From Methyloversatilis sp. (GTDB taxonomy: Bacteria > Pseudomonadota > Gammaproteobacteria > Burkholderiales > Rhodocyclaceae): a DNA stretch of 64,000 bases. Of the stretch, positions 1 to 8,841 are shown piece after piece. The translations under genes were made by a program, and so were the position numbers. How positions within the stretch are numbered: the stretch's first letter is position 1; every line of letters starts with the position of its first letter. The stretch lies in contig NZ_JAUYRO010000019.1 in NCBI RefSeq assembly GCF_030696805.1, positions 1 through 64,000 of the forward strand, given 5' to 3'. The notes beneath the pieces are model-generated. The model was not told the DNA's origin. It worked only from the letters and a program-made list of their open reading frames with translations, and made no database searches.

Positions 1-314
1 CAGCAATGGGGCGGGGGGCCAATCTACGAACGAGGTCAGCCAAAGGCTGCCTCAAGGAGCGGACGGCCTCCCCGGTGATCAATCTCTGTGCAGCCATTCG
101 GCTACAGGATTAAACATACAAGGAGCGGACCCTGTCCGCGATCCGCACGCTGATCAAGCGCTGTCGCGTGTCCGAAGACCGCATCGCCTGCTGGGCAGGC
201 TCCTAAGAAAACCGCGACGGTGTTGCTTCTCGTAGGAGCGGACCCTGTCCGCGATCAGGTCTTCGCGCCTGCCATGTCGCTTGATTACGAACGCATCGCG
301 GACAGGGCTCGCTC
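1..314. other. Intergenic region with REP-like repeats, no gene
   Basis: I find no convincing coding region here. The stretch is occupied by several copies of a short GC-rich palindromic motif (listed separately) in both orientations. The copies suggest a REP/BIME-type intergenic repeat cluster downstream of the ylqF-like gene, which ends at 315. A degenerate copy lies near 54-80. Confidence 0.6.
121..142 (+). repeat. REP-like repeat copy 1
   Basis: The motif AGGAGCGGACCCTGTCCGCG is an imperfect palindrome, with CGGAC facing GTCCG. It recurs identically at 235-254 and in reverse orientation at 295-316. Dispersed extragenic palindromes of this build are common in GC-rich proteobacteria. Confidence 0.7.
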
Positions 315-318
315 CTAC
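232..318. repeat. REP-like repeat pair in inverted orientation (BIME-like)
   Basis: A 24-bp copy at 232-255 starts GTAGGAGCGGACC and ends in GTCCGCGAT. It is followed after about 40 bases by a near-perfect inverted copy at 295-318 that starts ATCGCGGACAGGG and ends in CTCCTAC. Head-to-head pairs of this kind form large hairpins and are the usual layout of bacterial interspersed mosaic elements. The second copy abuts the stop codon of the ylqF-like gene, so the transcript 3' end could fold here. Confidence 0.7.
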
Positions 319-1235
319 GGTTCCGGCGATGCCGTGTCGTCCGGCGCCTTCTGCCGTGCCTTTTCTGCCTTGGCCGCGCGGTCGGCCGCCAGCATCCGGG
401 CGCGCGATTCCGGAGTTTCGAGGCTGACGCGGCCGATGGCGCCGTCTCGGTAGTCCTGCAGCAGGGTGAACGACGCCTTTTCGTAGTCGGGCGCGCCGCC
501 CTTGATGCGGTAGCCGCGCCGGGCGGCGATGTGCTGGATGACCGACACGCCGTCCATGTCGGGCGTGCAGCCGTACCGGGCCGTCATCAGTGCCGGGTAC
601 TTCGCCTGCAGCAGATTGCCGAGAAAGGTCGCGACCTCTTCGTCGATGATGGCGTTGCGGCCGATGGCATGGCTGGCCGCCAGCATCAGACCGTCGCTTT
701 CGTGCTCGATCTTCGGCCACATCAGGCCGGGCGTGTCGTACAGCGTGAGCCGCGGTGTCAGATGGATGCGCTGGATGCTCTTGGTGATCGCCGGCTCGTC
801 GCCGGTCGCGGCCACATGCTTCTTCACCAGCGCATTCATCAGCGTCGATTTGCCGACGTTGGGGATGCCCATGATGATGAGGCGCAGCGGTTTGAGGTTG
901 TCGTCGCGGTGCGGCGCGAGCGACTGCGCAAGCTGTTCGATGCGCTTCGCGTCGCCGGGCTTGCGCGCCGAAATCGACACCGCCTTCGTGTTCGGCTGGG
1001 CGTTGAAGTGCTTCAGCCAGGCTGCCGTCGCCTCCGGGTCGGCAAGGTCGGCCTTGTTCAGCAGCTTCAGGCAGGGCCGATTGCGGTGGGTGCGGATGGC
1101 GTGGATCAGCGGATTGCTGCTCGCGTCGGGCAGGCGTGCATCGAGCACCTCGACCACCACGTCGACCGATTTCATCGCGTCGGTCGCGTGCTTGCGCGCG
1201 GCGGTCATGTGACCGGGGAACCACTGGATGGACAT
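315..1235 (-). CDS. ylqF: Ribosome biogenesis GTPase YlqF/RbgA-like
   Basis: This 306-aa protein belongs to the circularly permuted GTPase family that assists late assembly of the large ribosomal subunit. The permuted order is visible. The G4 motif NKAD comes first (about residue 60), followed by the P-loop GIPNVGKSTL (about 125) and then DTPG (about 170). The N-terminus WFPGHM is diagnostic for the family. I chose the ATG at 1235, which gives MSIQWFPGHM; an in-frame extension to 1301 adds only non-conserved Arg-rich residues. It appears monocistronic. The family assignment is firm; the exact ribosomal role is inferred from RbgA. Confidence 0.93.
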   Translation of the reverse strand: MSIQWFPGHMTAARKHATDAMKSVDVVVEVLDARLPDASSNPLIHAIRTHRNRPCLKLLNKADLADPEATAAWLKHFNAQPNTKAVSISARKPGDAKRIEQLAQSLAPHRDDNLKPLRLIIMGIPNVGKSTLMNALVKKHVAATGDEPAITKSIQRIHLTPRLTLYDTPGLMWPKIEHESDGLMLAASHAIGRNAIIDEEVATFLGNLLQAKYPALMTARYGCTPDMDGVSVIQHIAARRGYRIKGGAPDYEKASFTLLQDYRDGAIGRVSLETPESRARMLAADRAAKAEKARQKAPDDTASPEP

Positions 1236-1377
1236 GTGAGACGGACAACGGAATAAGGCCGCCATTCTACCGGTCGACCGGCTGCGGGCGTGGCGCTGCA
1301 CAATCGTTCATCGTACGGCCGCGCGAACTGCGAGAATCCTTATACACAAACCGGCAACGCGACCCGAGGAGAAATCG

Positions 1378-1468
1378 ATGCTCGTCCGACTGATCCAGGC
1401 CAGCCGCGTCCAGCCCGATGTCGGTCGAAGCGCTGTTTCACGCGCTCATCGGCGTGGCGCGCTGGAAG
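1378..1468 (+). pseudogene. Possible truncated BLUF photoreceptor N-terminus
   Basis: A strong ribosome binding site (GAGGAG, 1366-1371) precedes an ATG that opens with MLVRLIQASRVQPD. This resembles the usual start of BLUF blue-light sensor domains (M-x-x-R-L-I-Y-A-S-R), but the flavin-contacting Tyr is replaced by Gln. The similarity stops after about 15 residues. A +2 frame then reads VEALFHALIG, which could be the displaced continuation. The reading frame next runs antisense into the end of the DUF1223 gene, so no full domain can be encoded. The BLUF reading is pattern recognition only and could be chance. Confidence 0.3.
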
Positions 1469-2257
1469 TCAACGCGCTGAAGCTGGCGCTCCGCACAGCG
1501 CAAGCGAAGCACCGAGCAACGCAGCGCCGGAGTCGGCATCGGCCTGCAACAGCGCCACGCCAAGATCGGCGCGCTTCCAGGCCGGGTCGAGCGCGATGTC
1601 GCGCACCAGATTGAACTGCCCCTGTGCGTCAGGCGTGAACGGGCCGATCAGGGTGCGCACGACGAAGTCGTGCTGCAATGTGCGACCCGCATTCTCGCCG
1701 CCTGAAATCTTCGATCCCAGCATGCGTTCATACACGGCGACGTAGCCCACCGTGTCGCCGGGCAGAGCGGTGCGTGCATCGACCTTGAGCAGGTTGCCGC
1801 GCACATCGATCGACAGCATCACGTCAGCGGCCGGTGGCGGCACCTTGCGCGCCAGCATCGATTGCACCGCGTCAGCCGAGCGCCAGCCGCGAAAATCCTC
1901 GCCCGACAGCCTGACCTGCGGTGTGTAGACCACGCTGCCGCCCTCGGCGCGCGCCAGCCGTCGCTGTCGCGCCGAATGCGCGCCGGACGAGTACGGATCG
2001 CGCCAGCCGAGGTAGTCCCAGTAATCGACATGGAAGGCCAGTGGCACGACCTGCTGCGCGTCGGCCGCCTGCTTCAGCGAACGCAGCCAGTCGTCGGCCG
2101 GCGGGCAACTGCTGCAGCCTTGCGAGGTGTACAGCTCGACCACCGGCACCCAGTTGCGGGTGACCTGGCAGGTCTGGGCAACCGGTGTCGTCTCGGCGCG
2201 TGCGATCGGCGCGAGGGTGGCGGCGAGCAGGGTGAGGGTGGCAAGGCGCAGCGACAT
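1469..2257 (-). CDS. DUF1223-family secreted thioredoxin-fold protein
   Basis: This 262-aa protein has a Sec signal peptide (ending near PIARAE, about residue 22) and is probably periplasmic. The mature part begins with VELYTSQGCSSCPPADDWL, the conserved CxxC-containing start of DUF1223. That family has a thioredoxin-like fold and no established reaction. Residues HVDYWDYLGW and the VYTPQ segment are further family signatures. I chose ATG 2257 because a GGAG lies just upstream; an upstream ATG at 2281 adds eight residues before the signal. The gene reads in the same direction as the gamma-glutamyltransferase-like gene, 70 bases downstream of it. A redox role is plausible but unproven. Confidence 0.85.
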   Translation of the reverse strand: MSLRLATLTLLAATLAPIARAETTPVAQTCQVTRNWVPVVELYTSQGCSSCPPADDWLRSLKQAADAQQVVPLAFHVDYWDYLGWRDPYSSGAHSARQRRLARAEGGSVVYTPQVRLSGEDFRGWRSADAVQSMLARKVPPPAADVMLSIDVRGNLLKVDARTALPGDTVGYVAVYERMLGSKISGGENAGRTLQHDFVVRTLIGPFTPDAQGQFNLVRDIALDPAWKRADLGVALLQADADSGAALLGASLALCGAPASAR

Positions 2258-2327
2258 GAACGCACTCCGGCGGTTGGACATGCGCAGACGACCGGTTTCG
2301 GTCGGCTGTCCTTACCGGGCGTTTGCC

Positions 2328-3914
2328 TCAGGCGTACTCGACCGAACCATCCGAGCGCGGGTCGGCGGCGCCTTCGATGCGGCCGTCGGGGTGGCGCACG
2401 ATGAGGCCGGCGTGGCCGGCGCTTTCATCGAACTCGAGCAGCGACTCGACCACATGACCCCGCTTGCGCAGCGCGTCGAACACCTCGGGCGCAAAGCGCG
2501 ACTCCAGTTTCAGGGTGTCGCTGTCCGAACCCCAGGTGCGGCCCAGCAGCCAGCGCGGCGCGGCGACTGCGGCGGTCACGCTGTCACCGAACAGCAGGTG
2601 GCGCAGCAGCACGGCGGCCTGGAACTGCGGCTGTCCGTCGCCACCCATCGAACCGTAGACCACCGTGCGCCCGTCAGCCAGCTGGGCGATCGGCGGGTTG
2701 AGCGTGTGGAACGGCTTGCGGCAGGGTTCCAGCGCGTTGAGCGCGCCGATCGCCAGCGAAAAGCTGATGCCCCGGTTCTGCCACAGCACGCCGGTGTCGC
2801 CGGCGATCACGCCGCTGCCGAACTCGTGGTAGATGCTCTGGATGAAGCTCACTGCACGACCTTCAGCGTCGACCACACCCATCCACACCGTATCGCCCGG
2901 CGCACCGCTGACCCAGCCACCGGCGCGCTGCAGGTCGATGCCGTCGGCCAGCATGTCGAGGCATTCGTCCGACAGCAGCGACTGCGCGTCCGTACGCATG
3001 CGCGCCGGATCGGTCAGGTGACGGTCGCGGATCACGAACGCCTGGCGCGTCGCCTCGACCGCGCGATGGATGAATTCGGCTGACTGGCCATGCAGGCCGT
3101 CGAGTCCGAGGCGGTCGAGCTGGCCGAGTATCAGCAGCGACAGAAGACCCTGGGTGGGCGGCGGTGTGTTGTAGACGTGGCCCAGGCTGTGCTCGAGCTT
3201 CAAGGGCGTGCGCCACTGCGCGCGATGGGTCAGGAAGTCGGACAGGCGCAGCGGGCTTCCAGCCGCCCCCAGCGCGGCGGCCATGCGTCGCGCCAGGTCG
3301 CCGCGGTAGAAATCTTCAAGTCCGGCGCGCGCCAGTTGGGCGAGTGTGTCGGCAAGGCGTGGCTGGTACAGCAGGTCGCCGGCCTGTGGCACCGTTTTGT
3401 GCGTCATGAAATGCGCGGCGAAGCCGGGCTGGTGGCGCAGTTCGTCCTGTTTCGTGCGCAGGCCGTTTGCCAGGCTGCGCGAAACGTGCGTGCCGGTCCG
3501 CGCATGGTGTTCGGCATCGCGCAGCAGGCGCGACAGTGGCAGGTGCCCGCCCGCCTGAGCCGCCGCTTCAAGCGCCAGCTGCCAGCCCGACACCGTGCCG
3601 GCCATCGTCAGCGCAGCCAGCGGGCCGCGTGTCGGCAGGCGGTCGCGCACGTCGTGATCGGCGTACCAGGTGCGGCTGGCAATGACGGCGGCAGCGCCGC
3701 AGGCGTCGATCGCGCGCGGGGCCTGGCCCGGTTCGGCGATCAGCCAGAAACCGTCGCCGCCGAGCGCGTTCATGTGCGGATAGACGACGGCGATGGTCGC
3801 GGCGGCTGCGATCATGGCTTCGATTGCGTTGCCGCCTTCGCGCAGCACGTCGCGCGCCGATTCGCTGGCCAGGTGATGGGGTGCGACCGCGATGCCGCGG
3901 GCGGTGGATTTCAT
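2328..3914 (-). CDS. Gamma-glutamyltransferase-family Ntn hydrolase
   Basis: This 528-aa protein resembles the gamma-glutamyltranspeptidase/acylase family, whose members are made as a proenzyme and cleave themselves at a Thr that becomes the nucleophile. The N-terminal segment (SARDVLREGGNAIEAMIA, MNALGGDGFW) matches the large subunit. The likely processing site is GDTVWMGVVD (about residue 358), and the small subunit carries GSMGGDGQPQ. No signal peptide is obvious, so it may be cytoplasmic, unlike classical periplasmic Ggt. The substrate is unknown; it could act on glutathione conjugates or another gamma-glutamyl compound. ATG 3914 is preferred because GGAG precedes it; a longer frame starts at 4091. 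Confidence 0.85.
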   Translation of the reverse strand: MKSTARGIAVAPHHLASESARDVLREGGNAIEAMIAAAATIAVVYPHMNALGGDGFWLIAEPGQAPRAIDACGAAAVIASRTWYADHDVRDRLPTRGPLAALTMAGTVSGWQLALEAAAQAGGHLPLSRLLRDAEHHARTGTHVSRSLANGLRTKQDELRHQPGFAAHFMTHKTVPQAGDLLYQPRLADTLAQLARAGLEDFYRGDLARRMAAALGAAGSPLRLSDFLTHRAQWRTPLKLEHSLGHVYNTPPPTQGLLSLLILGQLDRLGLDGLHGQSAEFIHRAVEATRQAFVIRDRHLTDPARMRTDAQSLLSDECLDMLADGIDLQRAGGWVSGAPGDTVWMGVVDAEGRAVSFIQSIYHEFGSGVIAGDTGVLWQNRGISFSLAIGALNALEPCRKPFHTLNPPIAQLADGRTVVYGSMGGDGQPQFQAAVLLRHLLFGDSVTAAVAAPRWLLGRTWGSDSDTLKLESRFAPEVFDALRKRGHVVESLLEFDESAGHAGLIVRHPDGRIEGAADPRSDGSVEYA

Positions 3915-4135
3915 CTGGGCATCTCCATGGGTGGCCGCTGCGGCGGGTTCGAATGCCCCCGTATGGTGCATCAAGCTGCATCGCTTGCGCGGCTTTCCGG
4001 CATATTCGTGGCCATTCCGCCGCTTCAACGCGGTTACAGTCGCTATGCAGGCGTCGCGGCCGGCGGCATGCATCTTGCGTTCTGCAGGCATCCCCCGTGC
4101 CGCGCTGCGCCTTACCCTGCTTACGGATTCAAACG

Positions 4136-5563
4136 ATGCGTCAGAAGTCTTCGCTGTGGTTATCGCTGTCTGCCTTGCGCGCCCGACTGCGGCTTGCCTG
4201 GCTCGATTTCAGGTACCCGGCGCTGCGCCGGCGCAACCAGGCCTATTTCAAGGTATGGCTCGGCCGTCTCGTGCTGTGGGGTGGTGCCGTCGTGGTGGGC
4301 ATGCTGGCGGTCGGCTTTGCGCAGTTGTCGGACCTGGCCATCCACCACTTCCGGGCCATGGCAAGCGAAAACCCCTGGTGGCCCTTCCTGCTGACGCCGC
4401 TCGGCGGTGCGCTGTGCGTGTGGGCGACGCGGCGCTGGTTTCCCGGAGCCGAAGGCAGCGGCATTCCGCAGACCATTGCCGAAATGTCGCGCCCGGAAGA
4501 TCGAAGCTGGAAGCCGCTGCTGTCGCTGCGCATCATCCTCGGCAAGATCGTCATCGGCACGGCGGCTGTCGGCAGCGGATTCTCTTTGGGCCGGGAAGGC
4601 CCGACGGTACAGATCGGCGCATCGATGCTCAATGCGATGCACCGGCTGCTGCCGGGCGGCCTGCACATTCCGCGTACCCACATGCTGGTCGCCGGCGGTG
4701 CGGCCGGCATCGCTGCGGCGTTCAACACGCCGCTGGCCGGAATCGTGTTCGCCATCGAAACGCTGTCGCGCAATGTCGAGTCGCGCATGAGCGGTCTGAT
4801 CATCACCGCCATTGTGCTAGCCGGCATCGTGTCGCAGGCCTTTCTCGGCAAGGCGAGCTACTTCGGCCAGATCGCCATCGCCGGTACCGACCGTGAAATG
4901 GCGCTTGCCGTGGCCATCACCGCGCTGGTGTGCGGTGTGGCGGGCGGCCTTTTCTCGCGCATGCTCATCATCAGTTCGACGTCGTGGAAGGGACGGATGG
5001 CGGATTATCGGCGCGATCATCCGATCCGCTTTGCCGCCGCCTGCGGCCTGCTGGTCGCCGCACTGGGCTACGTCACCGGCGGCAGCAGCTTCGGCAGCGG
5101 CTACGGCGAAACACGGGCGCTGCTCGAAGGCGACACGTCGCTCGAGTGGTACTACGGCCCGGCCAAATTCCTCGCCACGCTGATCGCCTACCTGTCCGGC
5201 CTGCCGGGCGGCATCTTTGCGCCAAGCCTTGCGATCGGTGCCGGCATCGGCCACGACCTCGCGCCGCTGATCGGCCAGCAGGACGCGCCCGGCATGCTGC
5301 TGGTGCTGTGCATGGCCGGCTTTCTCGCCGCGGTGACCCAGTCGCCGATCACCTCTTTCATCATCGTGATGGAAATGGTCGACGGCTACTCGGTGGTGAT
5401 TGGCCTGATGGCGGTATCGCTGCTGTCATCGGGGGTGTCGCGCATCTTCAGCCAGCCGCTTTACGAAACAGTGGCGCGGCACATGGTGGCGCGCAACGGC
5501 GGCGCGGCGGGCACCGGCAGACCGGATGCGGGCAATACGCCGGGCGCCGCGCCACCCGGTTAG
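4136..5563 (+). CDS. ClC-family chloride channel/antiporter
   Basis: This 475-aa polytopic inner-membrane protein has all the ClC selectivity-filter signatures in order: GAEGSGIPQ (about residue 104), GSGFSLGREGPTVQ (about 145) and GLPGGIFAPSLAIGAG (about 355). The REGPTVQ segment has Glu at the gating (external glutamate) position. It lacks a C-terminal CBS domain, as bacterial ClCs usually do. Start 4136 gives MRQKSSLWLSLSALRARL, a short basic N-terminus before the first helix. It is divergent from the gamma-glutamyltransferase-like gene across about 220 bases. Whether it is a channel or an H+/Cl- exchanger cannot be settled by inspection. Confidence 0.93.
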   Translation: MRQKSSLWLSLSALRARLRLAWLDFRYPALRRRNQAYFKVWLGRLVLWGGAVVVGMLAVGFAQLSDLAIHHFRAMASENPWWPFLLTPLGGALCVWATRRWFPGAEGSGIPQTIAEMSRPEDRSWKPLLSLRIILGKIVIGTAAVGSGFSLGREGPTVQIGASMLNAMHRLLPGGLHIPRTHMLVAGGAAGIAAAFNTPLAGIVFAIETLSRNVESRMSGLIITAIVLAGIVSQAFLGKASYFGQIAIAGTDREMALAVAITALVCGVAGGLFSRMLIISSTSWKGRMADYRRDHPIRFAAACGLLVAALGYVTGGSSFGSGYGETRALLEGDTSLEWYYGPAKFLATLIAYLSGLPGGIFAPSLAIGAGIGHDLAPLIGQQDAPGMLLVLCMAGFLAAVTQSPITSFIIVMEMVDGYSVVIGLMAVSLLSSGVSRIFSQPLYETVARHMVARNGGAAGTGRPDAGNTPGAAPPG

Positions 5564-5623
5564 CGAATAGGACAATCTGCTCAAGCCTCGATCACCGTCG
5601 GCCGCTCAGATCCGTGCAGCGGT

Positions 5624-5917
5624 TCAGGGCATCAGGGGCGGTGCGTACTCGCGCGGCCCGAAGGACCGCCAACCTGCCGGAATCACCGAACACAGCGCGA
5701 ATCGCTGACCGTTGGTGACGATGATCAGATTTTCGCGCCTTGCCGTGGCGATCACGTCGGCGACGTGGTCGTCCGGCGCCACGTTGCGCATGGCTATCGT
5801 CGTCAGCGGATCGGGGTGGCGCACGCCTGCATTCACTGCGGAAAGGACCGCCGTGTTGCGGTCCTGGATCGGGTGTTCTGCGGTGCGTCTGTTTCTGCTG
5901 CGACTGGCCTGGTTCAT
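5624..5917 (-). CDS. Small hypothetical protein
   Basis: I do not recognise this 97-aa product. It is hydrophilic at its N-terminus (MNQASRSRNRRTAEHPIQD), with a central segment DPLTTIAMRNVAPDDHVADVI and a more hydrophobic tail. No signal peptide, membrane helix or metal motif is evident. ATG 5917 is chosen for a G-rich upstream sequence; the same frame stays open to 6031. It is isolated between the ClC gene and the sulfide dehydrogenase genes. Confidence 0.5.
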   Translation of the reverse strand: MNQASRSRNRRTAEHPIQDRNTAVLSAVNAGVRHPDPLTTIAMRNVAPDDHVADVIATARRENLIIVTNGQRFALCSVIPAGWRSFGPREYAPPLMP

Positions 5918-6239
5918 GGTCGCCCCCGCTTCGGTCCGGCCTCGGGCCGGTGCCCGGGGAATCCGCGCCAGCACGTTCTTGTGCGTGGTTGAGCTTGTAA
6001 CGGTTGCGTGGGCCTGCGCCTGAACCCGCAAGCGCGCCGCTCAAGCCGGATCAGCGCCGTTTTGACGTTTCTTCACGCACCGGCCGATCGTGCTGCGTGT
6101 CTTCATCGTCGACGTATGCAGTGCTGCCGCTTCCAGAGATTCCGTCTGGACAAGATTTAATCTTGCGATAACCCCTACTTAATGAAGGGTCTTTAGCTGC
6201 GTGAGACCGTTTCCCTTGTTCCAACCGAGGAGAGACGCA
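5918..6239. other. Intergenic region upstream of the flavocytochrome pair
   Basis: This 322-base gap separates the small hypothetical gene from the cytochrome gene. Its right half is AT-richer than the surroundings and contains the 15-base palindrome at 6151-6165 and presumably the fcc promoter. I see no additional gene or clear sigma-70 pair. Confidence 0.5.
6151..6165. promoter_or_regulatory. Perfect 15-bp palindrome, candidate operator for the fcc genes
   Basis: CAAGATTTAATCTTG is a perfect inverted repeat about a central T, located 75 bases before the cytochrome start codon. Size and AT content suit a dimeric repressor of the ArsR or similar class, as known for sulfide/persulfide sensors. 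The identity of the regulator is inference. Confidence 0.45.
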
Positions 6240-6644
6240 ATGCAGAAGATGGGAAAAAGTGTGGCGCTGGCGCTGTATGCATGGTCAGCGCTTGCGCTGG
6301 CTGCACCCGAGGACGACAGGCTCCTGGCGTCGCAATGCCTCGGTTGTCATGCCGCCGACCGCACCGGTCGGGGCGGATTCGACCGCCTGACCGGTGAAAC
6401 CGCGGCCGAAATCGCCGAAGAGATGCTCGAGATGCGGGCCAAGGCCGGCGCGAAGAACATCATGCATCTGCAGGCACGTGGCTACGACGACGCGCAGATC
6501 CAGCGCATTGCGCAATGGTTTGCCATCAATGCCGGTTCGCCGGTCAGCGGTGGCAGCAGTGATGACGACGAAGACGAGTCCGAGCATCGCGCCAAGGTGA
6601 AGTCGGCCAGCGGTCGGCGCGTGTCGTCGACCACGCGTCGCTGA
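6240..6644 (+). CDS. fccA: Flavocytochrome c sulfide dehydrogenase, cytochrome subunit
   Basis: This 134-aa exported class I c-type cytochrome has a Sec signal (residues 1-22, ending ALAAP). A single heme-binding CLGCH lies at about residues 33-37. A Met in the QARGYDD/EMRAK region could be the distal ligand. The acidic-then-basic C-terminal tail (DDDEDESEH then RRVSSTTRR) is unusual. The start ATG 6240 follows GAGGAGAG. It lies 8 bases upstream of the flavoprotein gene, so the two should form the periplasmic heterodimer that oxidises sulfide and reduces cytochrome c. Confidence 0.85.
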   Translation: MQKMGKSVALALYAWSALALAAPEDDRLLASQCLGCHAADRTGRGGFDRLTGETAAEIAEEMLEMRAKAGAKNIMHLQARGYDDAQIQRIAQWFAINAGSPVSGGSSDDDEDESEHRAKVKSASGRRVSSTTRR

Positions 6645-6652
6645 GGGAGAAC

Positions 6653-7954
6653 ATGTCCATGAATTTCAATCGCAGAACCTTCCTCAAGGCAGCCTCCGGA
6701 GCAACCGCATTGCCCTTGCTGGGCCATGTGCGCAACGCGCGTGCCGCGACCTCGCGGGTCGTGGTGGTCGGCGGTGGTTTCGCCGGCGCAACCGCAGCCA
6801 AATACGTTGCGCAGTGGGGCGGCCCAGGTGTGTCGGTCAGCCTGGTCGAGCCCGACGCAACGCATGTGTCGTGCATCCTCAGCAATCTGGTGCTGAACGA
6901 TCGCGTCAAGTATTCGGCGCTGGGTTTCAACCACTCGACGCTGCATCAGCGCTATGGCGTCGAACTGGTGCGCGACCGGGCGGTCGCCGCTGATCCGGTC
7001 GCCGGCAAACTCGATCTGGCCAGCGGTTCGACCCTGGCCTTCGATCGCCTCATCGTTGCGCCCGGTATCGGCTTCGATCCGGTACCCGGCCTGGGCACGC
7101 CGGCCCTGCAGGCCATGGTGCCGCACGCCTGGATTGCCGGCAGCCAGACGCTCACGCTGCGCGACCAGCTTATGAAGATGGCGAACGGCGCGACCGTCAT
7201 CCTGACGATTCCGAAAGCACCGTACCGCTGCCCGCCCGGCCCTTACGAGCGGGCCTGTGTCATTGCGGATTATCTGCAGCGCAAGAAGCCGCGCTCGAAA
7301 ATCATCGTGCTGGACGCGAACCCGGTCATCCAGGCCGAGCCTGCGGCTTTCCTGAATGCCTTCAACGTGCTGTACGCCGGCCGGCTCCAATATGTGCCGA
7401 ATGCGGAAGTGGTGCGGGTCAGCTTCGAGGGCAACCGGCGCGTGGCGTGGGTGCGCAACGGCAGCAGCGAAGTCGCCTACCGCTGCGACGTGCTCAACCA
7501 CATTCCACGCAATACCGCGGCACCGATCGTGCATCAACTCGGTCTGGCCAACGTCGGCGGGCGCTGGGCCGGCGTGGATCCGCTGTCTTTCGAATCCGAG
7601 GTCGCCCCCGGTATTCACGTCATCGGCGATGCGCAGGGCAGCGGTTTGCCGAAGGCCGGCCACATCGCCAACGGTGAAGCCAAGGTGTGCGCCGACGCGG
7701 TCGTGCGCCTGCTCAACGGCTGGCCGATCGATGAGCCGGCGAGGCTGTCCAGCCTGGTGCTCAATTCGGCCTGTTACAGCCCCATCACCTACACGACGGC
7801 CTCGTGGCTGAACGCGGTGTTCGCCTACGACGCCGGCAGCGGGCTGATGAAGCGCGTCGATGCTGCCTTCGGCGAAGCGGAACGGCATTCGACGAAGAAC
7901 TTCGAACAGATGTTCAAGTGGGCAGAACGCCTGTTCGACGACACCTTCGCCTGA
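6653..7954 (+). CDS. fccB: Sulfide dehydrogenase flavoprotein subunit
   Basis: This 433-aa FAD protein carries a twin-arginine signal (NRRTFLKAASG). It matches flavocytochrome c sulfide dehydrogenase. The FAD-binding VVVVGGGFAGATAAK is at about residues 38-52. The segment HVSCILSN holds the Cys that in the Allochromatium enzyme binds FAD covalently. The two active-site disulfide cysteines are visible in RCPPGPYERA and NSACYSPI. The C-terminal dimerisation domain is complete. Translation may begin at 6653 or at the second Met (6659), which is better spaced from GGGAG. It oxidises sulfide to polysulfide in the periplasm and hands electrons to the preceding cytochrome. Confidence 0.92.
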   Translation: MSMNFNRRTFLKAASGATALPLLGHVRNARAATSRVVVVGGGFAGATAAKYVAQWGGPGVSVSLVEPDATHVSCILSNLVLNDRVKYSALGFNHSTLHQRYGVELVRDRAVAADPVAGKLDLASGSTLAFDRLIVAPGIGFDPVPGLGTPALQAMVPHAWIAGSQTLTLRDQLMKMANGATVILTIPKAPYRCPPGPYERACVIADYLQRKKPRSKIIVLDANPVIQAEPAAFLNAFNVLYAGRLQYVPNAEVVRVSFEGNRRVAWVRNGSSEVAYRCDVLNHIPRNTAAPIVHQLGLANVGGRWAGVDPLSFESEVAPGIHVIGDAQGSGLPKAGHIANGEAKVCADAVVRLLNGWPIDEPARLSSLVLNSACYSPITYTTASWLNAVFAYDAGSGLMKRVDAAFGEAERHSTKNFEQMFKWAERLFDDTFA

Positions 7955-8020
7955 CGTCGCGGCACGACGGCGGATACCTGAGGCACAGGTGTCCGCCGGG
8001 CACCGCTCGCGGTACGCCGG

Positions 8021-8731
8021 TCAGACCCCGTCCTTCCTCGATTTCCCGGTTTCGACCATGTTTCGCGCGCCCTGAACGAAGGCGTCCGCCTTGTCGCCCT
8101 CGGGCTTTGCCAGATCAATGTCGGACGGCGGAATCACCACGCCGCGCTGCGCCGCGGGGCGCGCGTCGATGACATCGAGCCAGCGCTTGAGGTGCGGCAG
8201 TTCGTCGACGTTCAGGCCCGACCACGGATAGGTGCGCACCCACGCCCAGTTCGCGATGTCGGCGATCGAATAGTCGCCAGCCAGGAACTCGTGATCCTTC
8301 AGATGGCCGTCCAGCACGCGGAACAACCGCATCGACTCACCCTGGTAGCGGTCGATGACCTGCTGAAGCTTTTCCGGAAAATAACGGAAGAATACGTTGG
8401 CCTGACCCATCATCGGGCCGACACCACCCATCTGGAACATCAACCACTGCAGCACGCGCGAACGGCCCTTCATGTCCGACGGCATCAGCCGGCCGGTTTT
8501 TTCCGCCAGATAGATCAGGATGGCGCCCGATTCGAATACCGCGAAGTCGTCCTCCGCACGATCGATGATGGCGGGAATGCGACCGTTCGGATTGATTGCA
8601 AGGAACCACGGTTCCTTCTGGTCGCGCGCCGACAGCGACAGCGCATGCACCGTGTAGGGCAGCGCAAGTTCTTCCAGCGCGATGGAAACCTTGTGGCCGT
8701 TGGGTGTGGCCGCGGTGTAGAGATCGATCAT
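8021..8731 (-). CDS. Glutathione S-transferase family protein (YfcG/YghU-like)
   Basis: This 236-aa cytoplasmic protein has an N-terminal thioredoxin-fold domain ([22 protein letters not shown], then NPNGRIPAI and [10 protein letters not shown]) and an all-helical C-terminal domain with DYSIADIA. The TPNGHK motif in place of a catalytic Cys resembles the disulfide-bond reductase subgroup of bacterial GSTs. Start 8731 follows GGGAAC; a longer in-frame option starts at 8794. It lies downstream of fae on the same strand but beyond a strong terminator, so it should be transcribed separately. Confidence 0.9.
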   Translation of the reverse strand: MIDLYTAATPNGHKVSIALEELALPYTVHALSLSARDQKEPWFLAINPNGRIPAIIDRAEDDFAVFESGAILIYLAEKTGRLMPSDMKGRSRVLQWLMFQMGGVGPMMGQANVFFRYFPEKLQQVIDRYQGESMRLFRVLDGHLKDHEFLAGDYSIADIANWAWVRTYPWSGLNVDELPHLKRWLDVIDARPAAQRGVVIPPSDIDLAKPEGDKADAFVQGARNMVETGKSRKDGV

Positions 8732-8841
8732 GAAGTTCCCTTCGTTGGAATCGCTGACCTGCGGGCAGCCTCTGCGCCGCAGTGTAGCCTCCACTATGTG
8801 CCGGGGCGATCCGATGACCTTCTTTTGCCCCGGCCAAAAAA

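Noticed and set aside
54-318. CRISPR array from regularly similar repeats
   Set aside because: Copies are palindromic, in both orientations and unevenly spaced, with no spacers of constant length and no cas genes.
3935-3960. tRNA-like GGTTCGAAT sequence upstream of the gamma-glutamyltransferase-like gene
   Set aside because: No acceptor, D or anticodon arm can be built around it.
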